Shown one piece after another: positions 45,973 through 54,651 of a stretch of 64,000 bases of DNA. The DNA is from Rhizobiaceae bacterium (GTDB lineage: Bacteria > Pseudomonadota > Alphaproteobacteria > Rhizobiales > Rhizobiaceae), in contig JAEPMD010000018.1 of the NCBI GenBank assembly GCA_017644105.1, forward strand, positions 26,057 through 90,056, given 5' to 3'. The notes beneath the pieces are model-generated. The model saw nothing but the letters and a program-made list of their open reading frames with translations, searched no databases and was not told the DNA's origin. The translations under genes and the position numbers were made by a program. Position 1 is the stretch's first letter. Each line of letters starts with the position of its first letter.

Positions 45973-46012
45973 ATATAGATTTCACACTTCCCCAAAACAG
46001 GGAAGCAAAAAA

Positions 46013-46417
46013 TTAGTAATCGTCGCTTTTTTCAGGTGCGACCAAACCCTGGATACCAGCAAGCAGTTCTTCTTCGCTCATGCTGTCGAATGTCACAGCT
46101 TCTGGTGTCTCTTCTTGCATGATGATCGCGTCGTTGCCGAGCTCATCTTCAGGCGTTGTATCAACAACATTTTCTTCTGGCTCATCAACTTCAACATGTT
46201 TTTGAAGTGAATGAATAAGATCTTCTTTTAGATCACCAGTTGAAAGTGTCTCATCTGCAATTTCGCGAAGCGCAACAACAGGGTTCTTATCGTTATCGCG
46301 ATCAACGGTGATAGCTTCACCCTGAGAGATCATGCGAGCTCTGTGACCTGCAAGTAGTACCAATTCAAAACGATTATCGACTTTATCGATGCAATCTTCG
46401 ACCGTGACGCGTGCCAT
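46013..46417 (-). CDS. rpoZ: RNA polymerase omega subunit
   Basis: This 134-residue subunit assists folding of beta-prime and, in many bacteria, forms part of a ppGpp site. The conserved N-terminus [20 protein letters not shown] and the [12 protein letters not shown] motif are intact. The last 60 residues are strongly acidic, the usual extension in alphaproteobacteria. It lies directly before the ppGpp enzyme gene rsh, a conserved link. Confidence 0.95.
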   Translation of the reverse strand: MARVTVEDCIDKVDNRFELVLLAGHRARMISQGEAITVDRDNDKNPVVALREIADETLSTGDLKEDLIHSLQKHVEVDEPEENVVDTTPEDELGNDAIIMQEETPEAVTFDSMSEEELLAGIQGLVAPEKSDDY

Positions 46418-46566
46418 GTCCTGTCCTTTGCAATATGTATATTTCTATGATTAACGATGGCGATAAACCTATTATACGAAAATTACAAGTTTTTTAAACA
46501 GATCGCCGTCAATTTCCTTCAATATAATAAACTTGGCAAACGATTATAAGTCCCTATAAATGAGGC

Positions 46567-47223
46567 ATGCCCAATCAAGTTCCTATCGACCCAGATTATA
46601 ATTGCAAGGAATGTCCTCGCCTTCGGCAATTTATATTAGACGCAAGATCTGCAAATCCCGACTGGTATAACGGTCCAGTACCGACATTTTATCCAGAAAA
46701 TGGCAAAGATAGTGTTGAACTTTTGATCGTCGGATTAGCGCCTGGCATGCGCGGTGCAAATCGCACAAGCCGCCCATTTACTGGCGATTATGCTGGTGAT
46801 CTTCTCTACGCAACTTTGACAAAATATGGTTTTGCCACGGGCCAATATGATGCACGCCCGGATGACAGTATAAAGCTTGAAAAAACCGCGATTACAAATG
46901 CTGTGCGCTGCGTTCCACCAGAAAACAAACCCGTTGGCGCTGAGATCAACACTTGCCGGAAATATCTCATTTCGACATTTGAACATCTGCCCAATCTCAA
47001 AGCGATTGTCACGCTGGGCAAGATTTCGCACGACAGTACGGTCAGGACTTTAAATGCTAAAGTCTCACAACATCCATTTGGGCATAACACGCCCACAAAG
47101 ATTGATGATTATATGATATTCCCGAGCTATCATTGCTCGCGATACAATACCAATACTGGCCGCCTGACGACTGAAATGTTTGAAGATGTATTTGATAAAG
47201 TTAAGGCCTATATAAGCACTTAA
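46567..47223 (+). CDS. Uracil-DNA glycosylase, family 5-like (UdgB type)
   Basis: This 218-residue Fe-S glycosylase would excise uracil, and possibly other deaminated bases, from DNA. Motif A GLAPGMRGANRTSRPFTGDY (near 57-76) has Ala-Pro-Gly where family 4 has GEAPG, which marks family 5. Motif B is PSYHCSRYNTNTGRLT near 187. Cysteines in CKECPRL near 14 and in RCVPPENK...NTC fit a 4Fe-4S cluster. It is flanked by rpoZ (divergent) and smpB (convergent, eight-base gap). Confidence 0.88.
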   Translation: MPNQVPIDPDYNCKECPRLRQFILDARSANPDWYNGPVPTFYPENGKDSVELLIVGLAPGMRGANRTSRPFTGDYAGDLLYATLTKYGFATGQYDARPDDSIKLEKTAITNAVRCVPPENKPVGAEINTCRKYLISTFEHLPNLKAIVTLGKISHDSTVRTLNAKVSQHPFGHNTPTKIDDYMIFPSYHCSRYNTNTGRLTTEMFEDVFDKVKAYIST

Positions 47224-47230
47224 ATGCGAA

Positions 47231-47713
47231 TTAACCGTGCTCTTTCAGCAGCTTAGCTTTCTGACGGTTCCAATCGCGCGTTTTTTCGCTTTGGCGTTTG
47301 TCATGAAGTTTCTTACCCTTACCAAGGGCAATCTCAATTTTTGCCCGACCGCGATCATTAAAGTAGATCTTCAGCGGAACTAGCGTCATACCCTCGCGAT
47401 CAATTCCGTCGGACAATCGTTTAATCTCACGCGCTTTTAGAAGCAGCTTTCGCTTACGTCGTGGTTCGTGGTTAAAGCGATTTCCTTGAAGATATTCAGG
47501 CACATAAGAATTGATCAACCAGATCTCACCCTCTTCAAAGGATGCATAAGATTCGGCAATATTTGCCTTACCCTCCCGAAATGATTTCACCTCGGTTCCT
47601 GTCAGCATAAGACCCGCCTCCAAAACTTCGAGAAGCTCGTAATTGTAACGAGCTTTTCGATTTTCAGCGACAATCTTGCGATTGGGATCTGATTTTTTCT
47701 TTTTTGCAGCCAT
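47231..47713 (-). CDS. smpB: SsrA-binding protein SmpB
   Basis: This 160-residue partner of tmRNA acts in rescue of stalled ribosomes. [36 protein letters not shown] and the basic C-terminal tail [20 protein letters not shown] are intact. It follows dapA on the same strand by seven bases. The tmRNA gene itself was not seen in the window. Confidence 0.95.
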   Translation of the reverse strand: MAAKKKKSDPNRKIVAENRKARYNYELLEVLEAGLMLTGTEVKSFREGKANIAESYASFEEGEIWLINSYVPEYLQGNRFNHEPRRKRKLLLKAREIKRLSDGIDREGMTLVPLKIYFNDRGRAKIEIALGKGKKLHDKRQSEKTRDWNRQKAKLLKEHG

Positions 47714-47720
47714 ACCAGCT

Positions 47721-48599
47721 CTAGATTAATCCAAGCCCTGCCATCGCGTCATCAATTGCGTCGGCAGTTGATTGCGAAACAGGCAATAATGGGGATCGTA
47801 CAACTGTGCTCATGCGGCCAAGTTTTGACAATCCGTATTTCGAACCGCTCACACCTGGCTCTAGGAAAATCGCATCATGCAATGGCATTAGGCGATCCTG
47901 CAATTTCAATGCATTGGCATAGTCACCAGCTAACGTGAGCTCTTGAAATTCAGCACATAATTTTGGCGCAACATTGGCAGTCACAGAAATACAGCCAACA
48001 CCACCATGGGCGTTAAACCCAAGTGCCGTTGCATCTTCGCCGGACAATTGGACAAAGTCTTCACCGCATGCCAAACGTTGCTGGCTCACGCGTTGGATCT
48101 GACCCGTTGCGTCTTTCACGCCAACGATGTTGTCAAAATCTTTCACCAATGCAGCCATAGTATCGACCGACATATCAACGATTGAACGACCCGGAATGTT
48201 ATAAATAATAATCGGTAGACTTGTAGCTTCTGCGATTTTTTTAAAATGCAGATAAAGCCCGTCTTGCGTTGGTTTGTTATAGTAAGGTGTGACCACCAAA
48301 ACAGCGTCAGCATTCACTGATTGCGCATGCTGAGCAAGTTCAACAGCCTCTATCGTGTTGTTAGAGCCCGCACCTGCAATAACTGGCACGCGTTTATCAG
48401 CCACTTCCACACACATTTCAACGACACGTTTGTGTTCTTCATGGCTCAAAGTTGGAGACTCGCCCGTTGTACCCACAGGTACAACACCCTTACTGCCCTC
48501 AGTAATCACCCAATCAACATGTTTGGCAAAACCCGTCTCATCAAGGCTACCATCATCATTAAAAGGCGTTACAAGCGCCGGCATAGAACCACTAAACAT
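47721..48599 (-). CDS. dapA: 4-hydroxy-tetrahydrodipicolinate synthase
   Basis: This 292-residue Schiff-base aldolase carries out the first step of the lysine/diaminopimelate branch, using pyruvate and aspartate semialdehyde. [11 protein letters not shown] near 41, VVTPYYNKP with the catalytic Tyr near 131 and VGVKDATG with the Schiff-base Lys near 160 are present. ATG 48599 is chosen because GGAG lies upstream; TTG 48611 is unlikely. It is transcribed with smpB. Confidence 0.95.
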   Translation of the reverse strand: MFSGSMPALVTPFNDDGSLDETGFAKHVDWVITEGSKGVVPVGTTGESPTLSHEEHKRVVEMCVEVADKRVPVIAGAGSNNTIEAVELAQHAQSVNADAVLVVTPYYNKPTQDGLYLHFKKIAEATSLPIIIYNIPGRSIVDMSVDTMAALVKDFDNIVGVKDATGQIQRVSQQRLACGEDFVQLSGEDATALGFNAHGGVGCISVTANVAPKLCAEFQELTLAGDYANALKLQDRLMPLHDAIFLEPGVSGSKYGLSKLGRMSTVVRSPLLPVSQSTADAIDDAMAGLGLI

Positions 48600-48862
48600 A
48601 ATCTTCTCCAAAACCCCAATTCACGGGTCCAAAATTCACTGCGCGATTTGCGCAATTCCGCGGCACCATAATGCCGAGTTTTGCTGCTAGCAAGCAAAAC
48701 AATTCAAGATTTTTAGGAATGTGACATGTGGTGATTATAATTTGGTCAATATTTTCAAATTTAACTCTCCAAATAAGGATTTGTTAAGATTTGTTTCACC
48801 GCTTGGTAATACTATCGACCAAAATTATGATATTATGTCCCCGAACAACGCTTGGAAAAGAC

Positions 48863-50965
48863 ATGAAACACCCTATTCTGACGACGTTTGCTTCCATTAT
48901 TGCGCTTGCAACTGCAACAGTGGCAACAGCCAATCCGGTTCCACCTGCTAATGTTCCAATTCCAGCTTTGCGATATGTGCCGGATCAACAAGCCACAGCG
49001 CCGACACCACCAGTCCCCCAAAAGCCAAATGTCGCGACTGAAGAGATTACAGGAGCGGTCATCCGCGCCTCTGCTGTATCACCCATCAGCGGTTCGCTAA
49101 AATCAGGTCTTGATGCGCTCGATAACAAAGATCAGCAACGTGCCCGCGCAATCCGCAACGGTATGTCGAAAAATTCTCAAGATAGCCGTATCCTCACATG
49201 GGCGATTGCGCAATCTGGCTTGAAAGGCCTACCATCTTCCGAAATTGCACAAGCATCTGCCGAGCTTAAATCATGGCCGGGGATCAGCAATCTTCGCTAT
49301 CGCTGGGAACGCGCTGTCTACAACGAAAATCCACCGGCCAATTCAGTGATTGCCGCATTTGGAAATCTAAAACCGAAAACGGCAGAAGGTGCAATTGTAC
49401 TTACCCGTGCGCTGCTCAATTCTGGTCGTAAGAAAAATGCGCGCGCCATTCTACTACCATTTTGGCACAATGAACGCATGGATAAAAATGATGAAAATCA
49501 GATGCTTAAAGAATTTTCATCACTCCTAACCAAGGCCGATCACAAACGCCGCATGGATATGCTGTTATATCGTGATCGCGTCACACAAGCCAAACGCATT
49601 TCCGAACTTGCTGGCGCGCAGTCGTTATACAATGCCCGCGCAGCAACAATTCGCAAACAAGCCAATGCTGATAAATTGATCAAGGCTGTGCATCGCAGCT
49701 GGCATAAAGATCCCAGCTATCTCTTCACAAAGATTGAACGCGCGCGCCGCACCGAACGCTGGTCAGAAGCTGTTAAACTGATCAGCAAAGCACCCAAGAA
49801 CAAAAATGTGCTTGTGAACTCCGGTGAATGGTGGGTTGAGCAACGCATCATCAGCCGGAAGATGTTTGAATATGGGAAAGCTAGCTCAGCCTACAAAATT
49901 GCGGCGAACCATTCTGCAACCCGCGCACGCGATGTCGTGGAAGCTGAGTTCCATGCGGGCTTTTATGCTTTGCGGGGTTTGAATAAGCCGCAAACAGCAT
50001 CAAAGCACTTTGCCAATATCTTAAAAGCATCCACAACACCCCTATCGGCGTCTCGCGCTTATTATTGGTTAGGACGCGCAGCGCAAGCAGGCGGCCCAGG
50101 CAATGCGCGTGAGTATTATGCAAAAGCTGCGAGCTATCCAAGCACCTATTACGGTCAATTGGCAGGCGCGCGCATTAATATCAAAAAGCTCAATGTGAAA
50201 TATCCCAAACCATCTGGCGCTGCTCGTCGTAATTTTGCCAACCGCGAAGCTGTTCAAGCGATCAAAAAACTTGAAGCCAATGGTCACGCCTGGCGTTCAG
50301 ACAGAATTTACCGTGCCTTGGCACGTGAACTTACAGATCCAGGTGAGTTGGCAATCTTGGCATCCATGGCAGAAAAACGAGGTAATTATCAATTGGCCTT
50401 GCAAGTTGGCAAGCTCTCCTATGCCCGAGGATTAGACGTTGCAGCACTCGCATTCCCGCTCGGCGCAATTCCCAAAAGCGCAATTATCAAAGGTACTGGT
50501 AAGGCTCTAGCCTATTCAATTGCCCGTCAGGAAAGCACCTTTAACAAGGCAGCGATCTCGCCAGCAGACGCGCGCGGTTTGCTTCAGCTATTGCCGTCAA
50601 CGGCAAAGCGCGTTGCTAAAACATACGGCGTGAAATATTCAAAATCTCGTTTGACAACCGATGCTGCCATGAACGCTAAATTGGGTGCTCTATTCCTTAA
50701 TGAACAGATCACCAATTTCAACGGCTCCTATATCATGACATTCATCGGCTATAATGCCGGACCTCGCCGCGTGCCACAATGGATAGAACGTTTTGGCGAC
50801 CCGCAGGGCAAAAATATCGACCATGTTGTTGATTGGGTTGAGATGATTCCGTTCACGGAAACACGCAATTACGTGCAACGCGTGATGGAAAACTATCAAG
50901 TTTATAAAACCAGATTGGGCCAAAGCGCAGATATTGAAAAAGATTTACGCTTCGGACGTCGCTAA
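48863..50965 (+). CDS. Soluble lytic murein transglycosylase (Slt-like)
   Basis: This 700-residue exported enzyme has a signal peptide at the N-terminus (KHPILTTFASIIALATATVATA) and a long superhelical alpha-domain (about 90-530). The C-terminal SLT domain has catalytic Glu in ARQESTFN near 555, then ISPADARGLLQLLPSTA and TFIGYNAGP. It cleaves the glycan MurNAc-GlcNAc bond with 1,6-anhydro formation. ATG 48863 is chosen because upstream starts give a poor signal. The 260-base divergent gap to dapA holds an inverted repeat (GTTTTGCT 48678-48685 with AGCAAAAC 48693-48700) and otherwise nothing clear. Confidence 0.92.
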   Translation: MKHPILTTFASIIALATATVATANPVPPANVPIPALRYVPDQQATAPTPPVPQKPNVATEEITGAVIRASAVSPISGSLKSGLDALDNKDQQRARAIRNGMSKNSQDSRILTWAIAQSGLKGLPSSEIAQASAELKSWPGISNLRYRWERAVYNENPPANSVIAAFGNLKPKTAEGAIVLTRALLNSGRKKNARAILLPFWHNERMDKNDENQMLKEFSSLLTKADHKRRMDMLLYRDRVTQAKRISELAGAQSLYNARAATIRKQANADKLIKAVHRSWHKDPSYLFTKIERARRTERWSEAVKLISKAPKNKNVLVNSGEWWVEQRIISRKMFEYGKASSAYKIAANHSATRARDVVEAEFHAGFYALRGLNKPQTASKHFANILKASTTPLSASRAYYWLGRAAQAGGPGNAREYYAKAASYPSTYYGQLAGARINIKKLNVKYPKPSGAARRNFANREAVQAIKKLEANGHAWRSDRIYRALARELTDPGELAILASMAEKRGNYQLALQVGKLSYARGLDVAALAFPLGAIPKSAIIKGTGKALAYSIARQESTFNKAAISPADARGLLQLLPSTAKRVAKTYGVKYSKSRLTTDAAMNAKLGALFLNEQITNFNGSYIMTFIGYNAGPRRVPQWIERFGDPQGKNIDHVVDWVEMIPFTETRNYVQRVMENYQVYKTRLGQSADIEKDLRFGRR

Positions 50966-51005
50966 ACCAAAAATTTTGATTGACCTATTCGCGGCTTAAG
51001 CGAAT

Positions 51006-51884
51006 ATGGTCACCATGTATAAAGAACATTATTATCAAACCGATGACGGGCTCACGCTCTATCTTCGCGAATACCAAGCCAAAAACTGGTCTCATGAAAC
51101 ATTGCCGGTCATTTGTTTGCCCGGCCTGTCTCGTAATTCCCGAGATTTTGATAAAATTGCCTCGGCACTGAGCCACCAATTTGACCAAAATTTCCGTCTC
51201 ATTACGCTCGATTATCGAGGCCGCGGTCATTCCGAGTGGGATGAGAATAAAAAGAATTACAACATTGTCCGTGAAGCACAGGATGTGTTAATCGCCATGG
51301 AGTTTATGGGCATCCCAAAGGCCCACTTTATTGGTACTTCACGCGGTGGATTGATCCTGCATATCCTTGCGACTATGAAAGTCGACGCCCTCGCCTCAAT
51401 TATCTTCAATGATATCGGTCCGAAGATTGAATTAAAGGGCCTACTGGAAATCCAAGATTATCTTTCAAAGGCGCGTTTGCCCCGCGATTGGGATGATGCT
51501 GCACATCTGCAAGAAATGGTCCATGGCAAAGAATTTACCGAATTGACAAAGGATGATTGGCACGATTTGGCGCGCGAGATCTACATTGAGAAAGATGGTG
51601 TGATTAAGCCAGATTTCGATACCGCAGTCGTCGACAGTATCAAGACGCTAGATGAGACAACAGAACTCCCCACCATGTGGGATCAATTTGCGCTGTTAAA
51701 CGGTATCCCTGTTATGACCATACGCGGTGAAAACTCAACGTTGTTTTCTGATGAGACCTTGCAAGAGATGGACAAACGGCATCCCCAACACACGGCAATT
51801 ACCGTTGTTAATCAAGGTCATCCACCATTGCTGCAATCCGGTGAATTACCGCAACAAATCTATAACTTTCTCAAGTCTGCATAA
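51006..51884 (+). CDS. Alpha/beta-fold hydrolase
   Basis: This 292-residue hydrolase has the oxyanion-side motif ICLPGLSRNSRDFD near 37 and nucleophile elbow FIGTSRGGLI (GxSxG) near 112. An acid candidate lies in TIRGENSTLFSDET, and catalytic His in VNQGHPPLLQSG near 275. The start region YYQTDDGLTLYLREY is typical of the subfamily. The substrate is unknown. ATG 51006 and 51015 are both possible. A terminator follows at once. Confidence 0.85.
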   Translation: MVTMYKEHYYQTDDGLTLYLREYQAKNWSHETLPVICLPGLSRNSRDFDKIASALSHQFDQNFRLITLDYRGRGHSEWDENKKNYNIVREAQDVLIAMEFMGIPKAHFIGTSRGGLILHILATMKVDALASIIFNDIGPKIELKGLLEIQDYLSKARLPRDWDDAAHLQEMVHGKEFTELTKDDWHDLAREIYIEKDGVIKPDFDTAVVDSIKTLDETTELPTMWDQFALLNGIPVMTIRGENSTLFSDETLQEMDKRHPQHTAITVVNQGHPPLLQSGELPQQIYNFLKSA

Positions 51885-51909
51885 AAAAGCCCGCAAGACC
51901 TGCGGGCTT
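51883..51909. terminator. Bidirectional rho-independent terminator
   Basis: A 9-bp stem, AAGCCCGCA (51887-51895) with TGCGGGCTT (51901-51909), has a 5-base loop. On the minus strand it is followed by TTTTTTAT, a strong terminator for the 51944 gene; on the plus strand a T-rich GATTTGTTG follows. It lies at the junction of convergent genes. Confidence 0.85.
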
Positions 51910-51943
51910 GATTTGTTGTATTGCTGAAAATCTCGCTTGAGAC

Positions 51944-52711
51944 TTAAGATGATGAAGGCACATCACCTTTGGAAGCGCGTTTTGAGAATTCAGTCGTACC
52001 GCCTTTTGCCAAAATCTTGGCTTGCGATACCCATTCATCACGCTCAATACGGCCTTTAAAGGAAAGCTTCTCATCAAAATCAGCGATATCTGCTTTCTTC
52101 CAAGCAGCGATTTGCGAATATTGTGTGATGCCTTCTTTCGCAAGTTTGGTTTCAATCAACTTACCCACGCCTTTGATCAATTTCAAATCATCAGGCTTTG
52201 CCGGAGCAGCTTTTTTAGCGGCTGGTTTTTTCGCCGCAGGTTTCTTAGCAGCAGGCTTTTGGGCAGCCGGCTTTTTCGCAGCTGTTTTTTGGGCAGCCGG
52301 TTTAGCTTTACTCGCCGCAGACTTTGATGCAGCTGCCTTCTTTGTTGGCGCTGCAGCTTTTTTAGCACTTGTTGTTTTCTTCGCAGTGGCTGCTTTCTTC
52401 GGCGCAGCTGCTTTCGCAGAGCTTTTTGAAGCGTCCTCCTGATCGGCGGCACTTGTCTCAGCCGATGCACTCGCATCCGTGGAAGCCATCAAGCCCGCTG
52501 CTGGTACTTCAGCACTTGTTGCATCTGATGATACCGATGACTGAGATGCAGCTAGTGTGGATGTTGATGCCGATGACGATGCCGCAGCTTCAACTTCGCT
52601 CTCAGTTTGTGCAGGACAACCGAAATATCTTTTTAGCAAGTAGCCAACCAAGGCCCCTAAAGCAAATGCAATTAAAAGTAAGAATATTGTTTGTATGATA
52701 TAGAAAAACAT
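51944..52711 (-). CDS. Membrane-anchored protein with histone H1-like repeats and a helix-hairpin-helix-type C-terminus
   Basis: This 255-residue protein has one N-terminal membrane segment (FFYIIQTIFLLLIAFALGAL), a Ser/Ala/Thr stretch, then a 60-residue Lys/Ala/Pro region with repeated AAKKPAAKKPA units (about 105-170). The compact C-terminal domain carries LIKGVGKLIETKLAKEGI, a helix-hairpin-helix-like fold also seen in L21-like or NADH-dehydrogenase-annotated alphaproteobacterial proteins. Such domains bind DNA or protein nonspecifically. A nucleoid-membrane tether is conceivable but inferred. It is preceded by a small membrane protein and a BON-like gene on the same strand. Confidence 0.75.
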   Translation of the reverse strand: MFFYIIQTIFLLLIAFALGALVGYLLKRYFGCPAQTESEVEAAASSSASTSTLAASQSSVSSDATSAEVPAAGLMASTDASASAETSAADQEDASKSSAKAAAPKKAATAKKTTSAKKAAAPTKKAAASKSAASKAKPAAQKTAAKKPAAQKPAAKKPAAKKPAAKKAAPAKPDDLKLIKGVGKLIETKLAKEGITQYSQIAAWKKADIADFDEKLSFKGRIERDEWVSQAKILAKGGTTEFSKRASKGDVPSSS

Positions 52712-52734
52712 TTAATTCCCCGATTTCAATTCGT

Positions 52735-52833
52735 TTAAGCGCGATCGCACTCTGTTTTATACCAGGCGATAACTGCACCTATGACGAAAGCGGCAAGTAA
52801 CCAAAACCAAATATGACCTATTAATGAACCCAT
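52735..52833 (-). CDS. Small membrane protein, 32 residues
   Basis: A 33-codon frame starts ATG 52833 with a strong ribosome site, AAGGAGAGGG. It encodes one membrane helix (HIWFWLLAAFVIGAVIAWY) and a short polar tail KTECDRA. It lies between the BON-like gene and the H1-like membrane protein in the same direction, 23 bases before the latter. Small proteins of this kind occur beside OmpA/BON genes in Hyphomicrobiales, as far as I recall. Its function is unknown. Confidence 0.65.
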   Translation of the reverse strand: MGSLIGHIWFWLLAAFVIGAVIAWYKTECDRA

Positions 52834-52939
52834 TTCCCTCTCCTTATAATTTTTGCGTAACTTTATACAGGCTTTAAACATTTTACCAGAGCCAGATTAT
52901 CGAGCGCATTTTTAATCGCTTTATCGATCTCCAACAGTA

Positions 52940-53497
52940 TTATCCAGCATCTCTCGGTGTGGATATTTTGACCTCATCATCACTGATTTCAATACCCCAC
53001 GAAGAATATGAGGTAACTTCGCGCAATGCCTTTTCAATTAATACCATAATCCGATCAGATCCTCCTCGGGCTAATTGTGTTTCATCCAGGATGGAAACTG
53101 CTGGAACTGCCTGAGATAATAGTTTTATGAGATCGGATCTAGCCTCTAAACTTGCTAGGTGACCGGTAATCCTGACTTCACCGGCATTGAGTGTAATTAA
53201 GGTGACAAATGGTTCGACTAACGGCAATAACGAGGATTGATCGATAACGATCCGTACACCTTTTAAAGTTGATAGACGGTCCTTCGCATCTTGTTGTGCT
53301 TCTTTTGAAGGTGACACCCCATTCAGAGTTAAATCCCTGCCGCTTAAGCGAACATCTGCCCAGGCATGATCATCGCTGAGCACATTAAGTGCATCCTGGC
53401 GCAATTTAAATTCAACAGAATTGTGATGAAACCAAATTGCCAAAATGGATAAGCTAAGAATAGTTACCATCCCTGGCCAGAATAATGTTTTCCACAT
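52940..53497 (-). CDS. BON-domain-like membrane-anchored protein (short version of an OmpA-family protein)
   Basis: This 185-residue protein begins MWKTLFWPGMVTILSLSILA, a membrane anchor, followed by two BON-like repeats: AWADVRLSGRDLTLNGVSPS near 47-66 and GEVRITGHLASLEARSD near 107-123. In relatives from Hyphomicrobiales this architecture continues into a C-terminal OmpA peptidoglycan-binding domain, which is missing here: the frame stops at TAA near 52940. ATG 53497 follows GAGGGAG. It could be a natural short form or a truncated gene. Confidence 0.65.
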   Translation of the reverse strand: MWKTLFWPGMVTILSLSILAIWFHHNSVEFKLRQDALNVLSDDHAWADVRLSGRDLTLNGVSPSKEAQQDAKDRLSTLKGVRIVIDQSSLLPLVEPFVTLITLNAGEVRITGHLASLEARSDLIKLLSQAVPAVSILDETQLARGGSDRIMVLIEKALREVTSYSSWGIEISDDEVKISTPRDAG

Positions 53498-53621
53498 TTG
53501 CATCTCCCTCGCCCTACTTATCACTTGATGCAAGGCGATCTGGCAACATTTTTAATTTGCTTATTCATCCAAAGCAATGCGCGATTATCTCGCCAATTTT
53601 AATATTTTTGTTCTGCGCATG

Positions 53622-53651
53622 AAAAAACCCGGTAGCAAAAGCTACCGGGTT
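53622..53651 (-). terminator. Rho-independent terminator of the porin gene
   Basis: An 11-bp perfect stem (53626-53636 with 53641-53651; core CCCGGTAGC) with a 4-base loop is followed on the minus strand by six T residues. It lies 25 bases past the porin stop. Confidence 0.9.
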
Positions 53652-53676
53652 CTTAAAAACCAAACTAATCGTTAGA

Positions 53677-54651
53677 TTAGAAAGAACGCTTCAAGCGAAG
53701 ACGTAGTTCGTTCTCAGCGTCAGTGAAGTTATCACCATTCTGGTGTGTCAAGCGCGCTGCAGCTTCAAGGCCCTCAGCAAGAGCGTATGTGAAGTTAGCT
53801 GAAACAGCGTAGTCATCAGAACCTGAAACGCCCGCACGGTCCATTGCGAAGTCAGCAGCAAGAGCAACATTCAAACGATCTGTTGCATCGAAGCCGTAAC
53901 CAATACCGGCTACCCATTCGTAATCTGCTAGATAATCAACACTAGCACCTGCACCATCTTCAGACCATTGCGCGTGAGCGCCGAAGCCCATGTAAGTTAG
54001 GTTAACTTTAACAGAGTTAGCTGAAGCTTGTGATTCGTTGTGTGCCCATGCAGCAACAACACCTAGATCACCTGCAGTAAATGTTGCTTTTGCAACAAAG
54101 TCAGGAGTAGCATTTCCTGATTGATCGTCGATTGCGTAAATACCGATTGTACCGCCGTCAAATGCAGCTGTGTAACCAACTAGAAGACGTGTTGGGCCTG
54201 AATCTAGGTAGTTTTGCTCACCAACGATTGAGAAATCCCATGGGTTGCCAGCAAGACCAATTGTCCAAACGTTACCGTCACCGATAGTCATGTAAGCACG
54301 GTCAACATTGAATGAGCTCGCAACAGTACCACCAGCTGTCAAACGGATAGTTGAACCGATTGTACCTAGCTCACTGTCGTTTTTAGCGTCGATTTGTAGA
54401 CGAGCTTCGTATGAGTGCTCATCATCGATGCTATCTTCTGAGTCGATAATTGTTTGCCACTGAACATAACCTGAGAATTTCAAGCATGTTTCTGTACCAG
54501 GAATGTAGAAGAAACCGTCACCGTATGTGTCACATACTTGTACGTATTCTACTGGCTCTGGATCTGCAGCTACGATAGCGTCTGCAGCTTGTGCACCTGA
54601 AGCAGCTACGATTGCTGCTGCTGAACCGATAAGTAGGCTCTTAATTGTCAT
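53677..54651 (-). CDS. Outer-membrane porin (Omp2/porin_2 family)
   Basis: This 324-residue trimeric beta-barrel porin has a signal peptide ending SGAQAAD, the alphaproteobacterial porin_2 start VEYVQVCDTYGDGFFYIPGTETCLKFSGYV split by two Cys residues near 42 and 58, and a C-terminal Phe (RLRLKRSF) for barrel assembly. ATG 54651 has a GGAGG site. Codon choice is highly uniform, as expected for an abundant protein. It probably forms the general diffusion pore of the outer membrane. Confidence 0.94.
   Translation of the reverse strand: MTIKSLLIGSAAAIVAASGAQAADAIVAADPEPVEYVQVCDTYGDGFFYIPGTETCLKFSGYVQWQTIIDSEDSIDDEHSYEARLQIDAKNDSELGTIGSTIRLTAGGTVASSFNVDRAYMTIGDGNVWTIGLAGNPWDFSIVGEQNYLDSGPTRLLVGYTAAFDGGTIGIYAIDDQSGNATPDFVAKATFTAGDLGVVAAWAHNESQASANSVKVNLTYMGFGAHAQWSEDGAGASVDYLADYEWVAGIGYGFDATDRLNVALAADFAMDRAGVSGSDDYAVSANFTYALAEGLEAAARLTHQNGDNFTDAENELRLRLKRSF

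Noticed and set aside
52183..52476. Repeated GCAGC/TTTTT units that could look like a CRISPR or tandem-repeat array
   Set aside because: The units are codons of the AAKKP repeats of the 51944-52711 protein; there are no unique spacers of constant length.
52369..52698. Plus-strand ORF opposite the H1-like gene
   Set aside because: It is a shadow of the repeat-rich minus-strand coding sequence, without a start signal.
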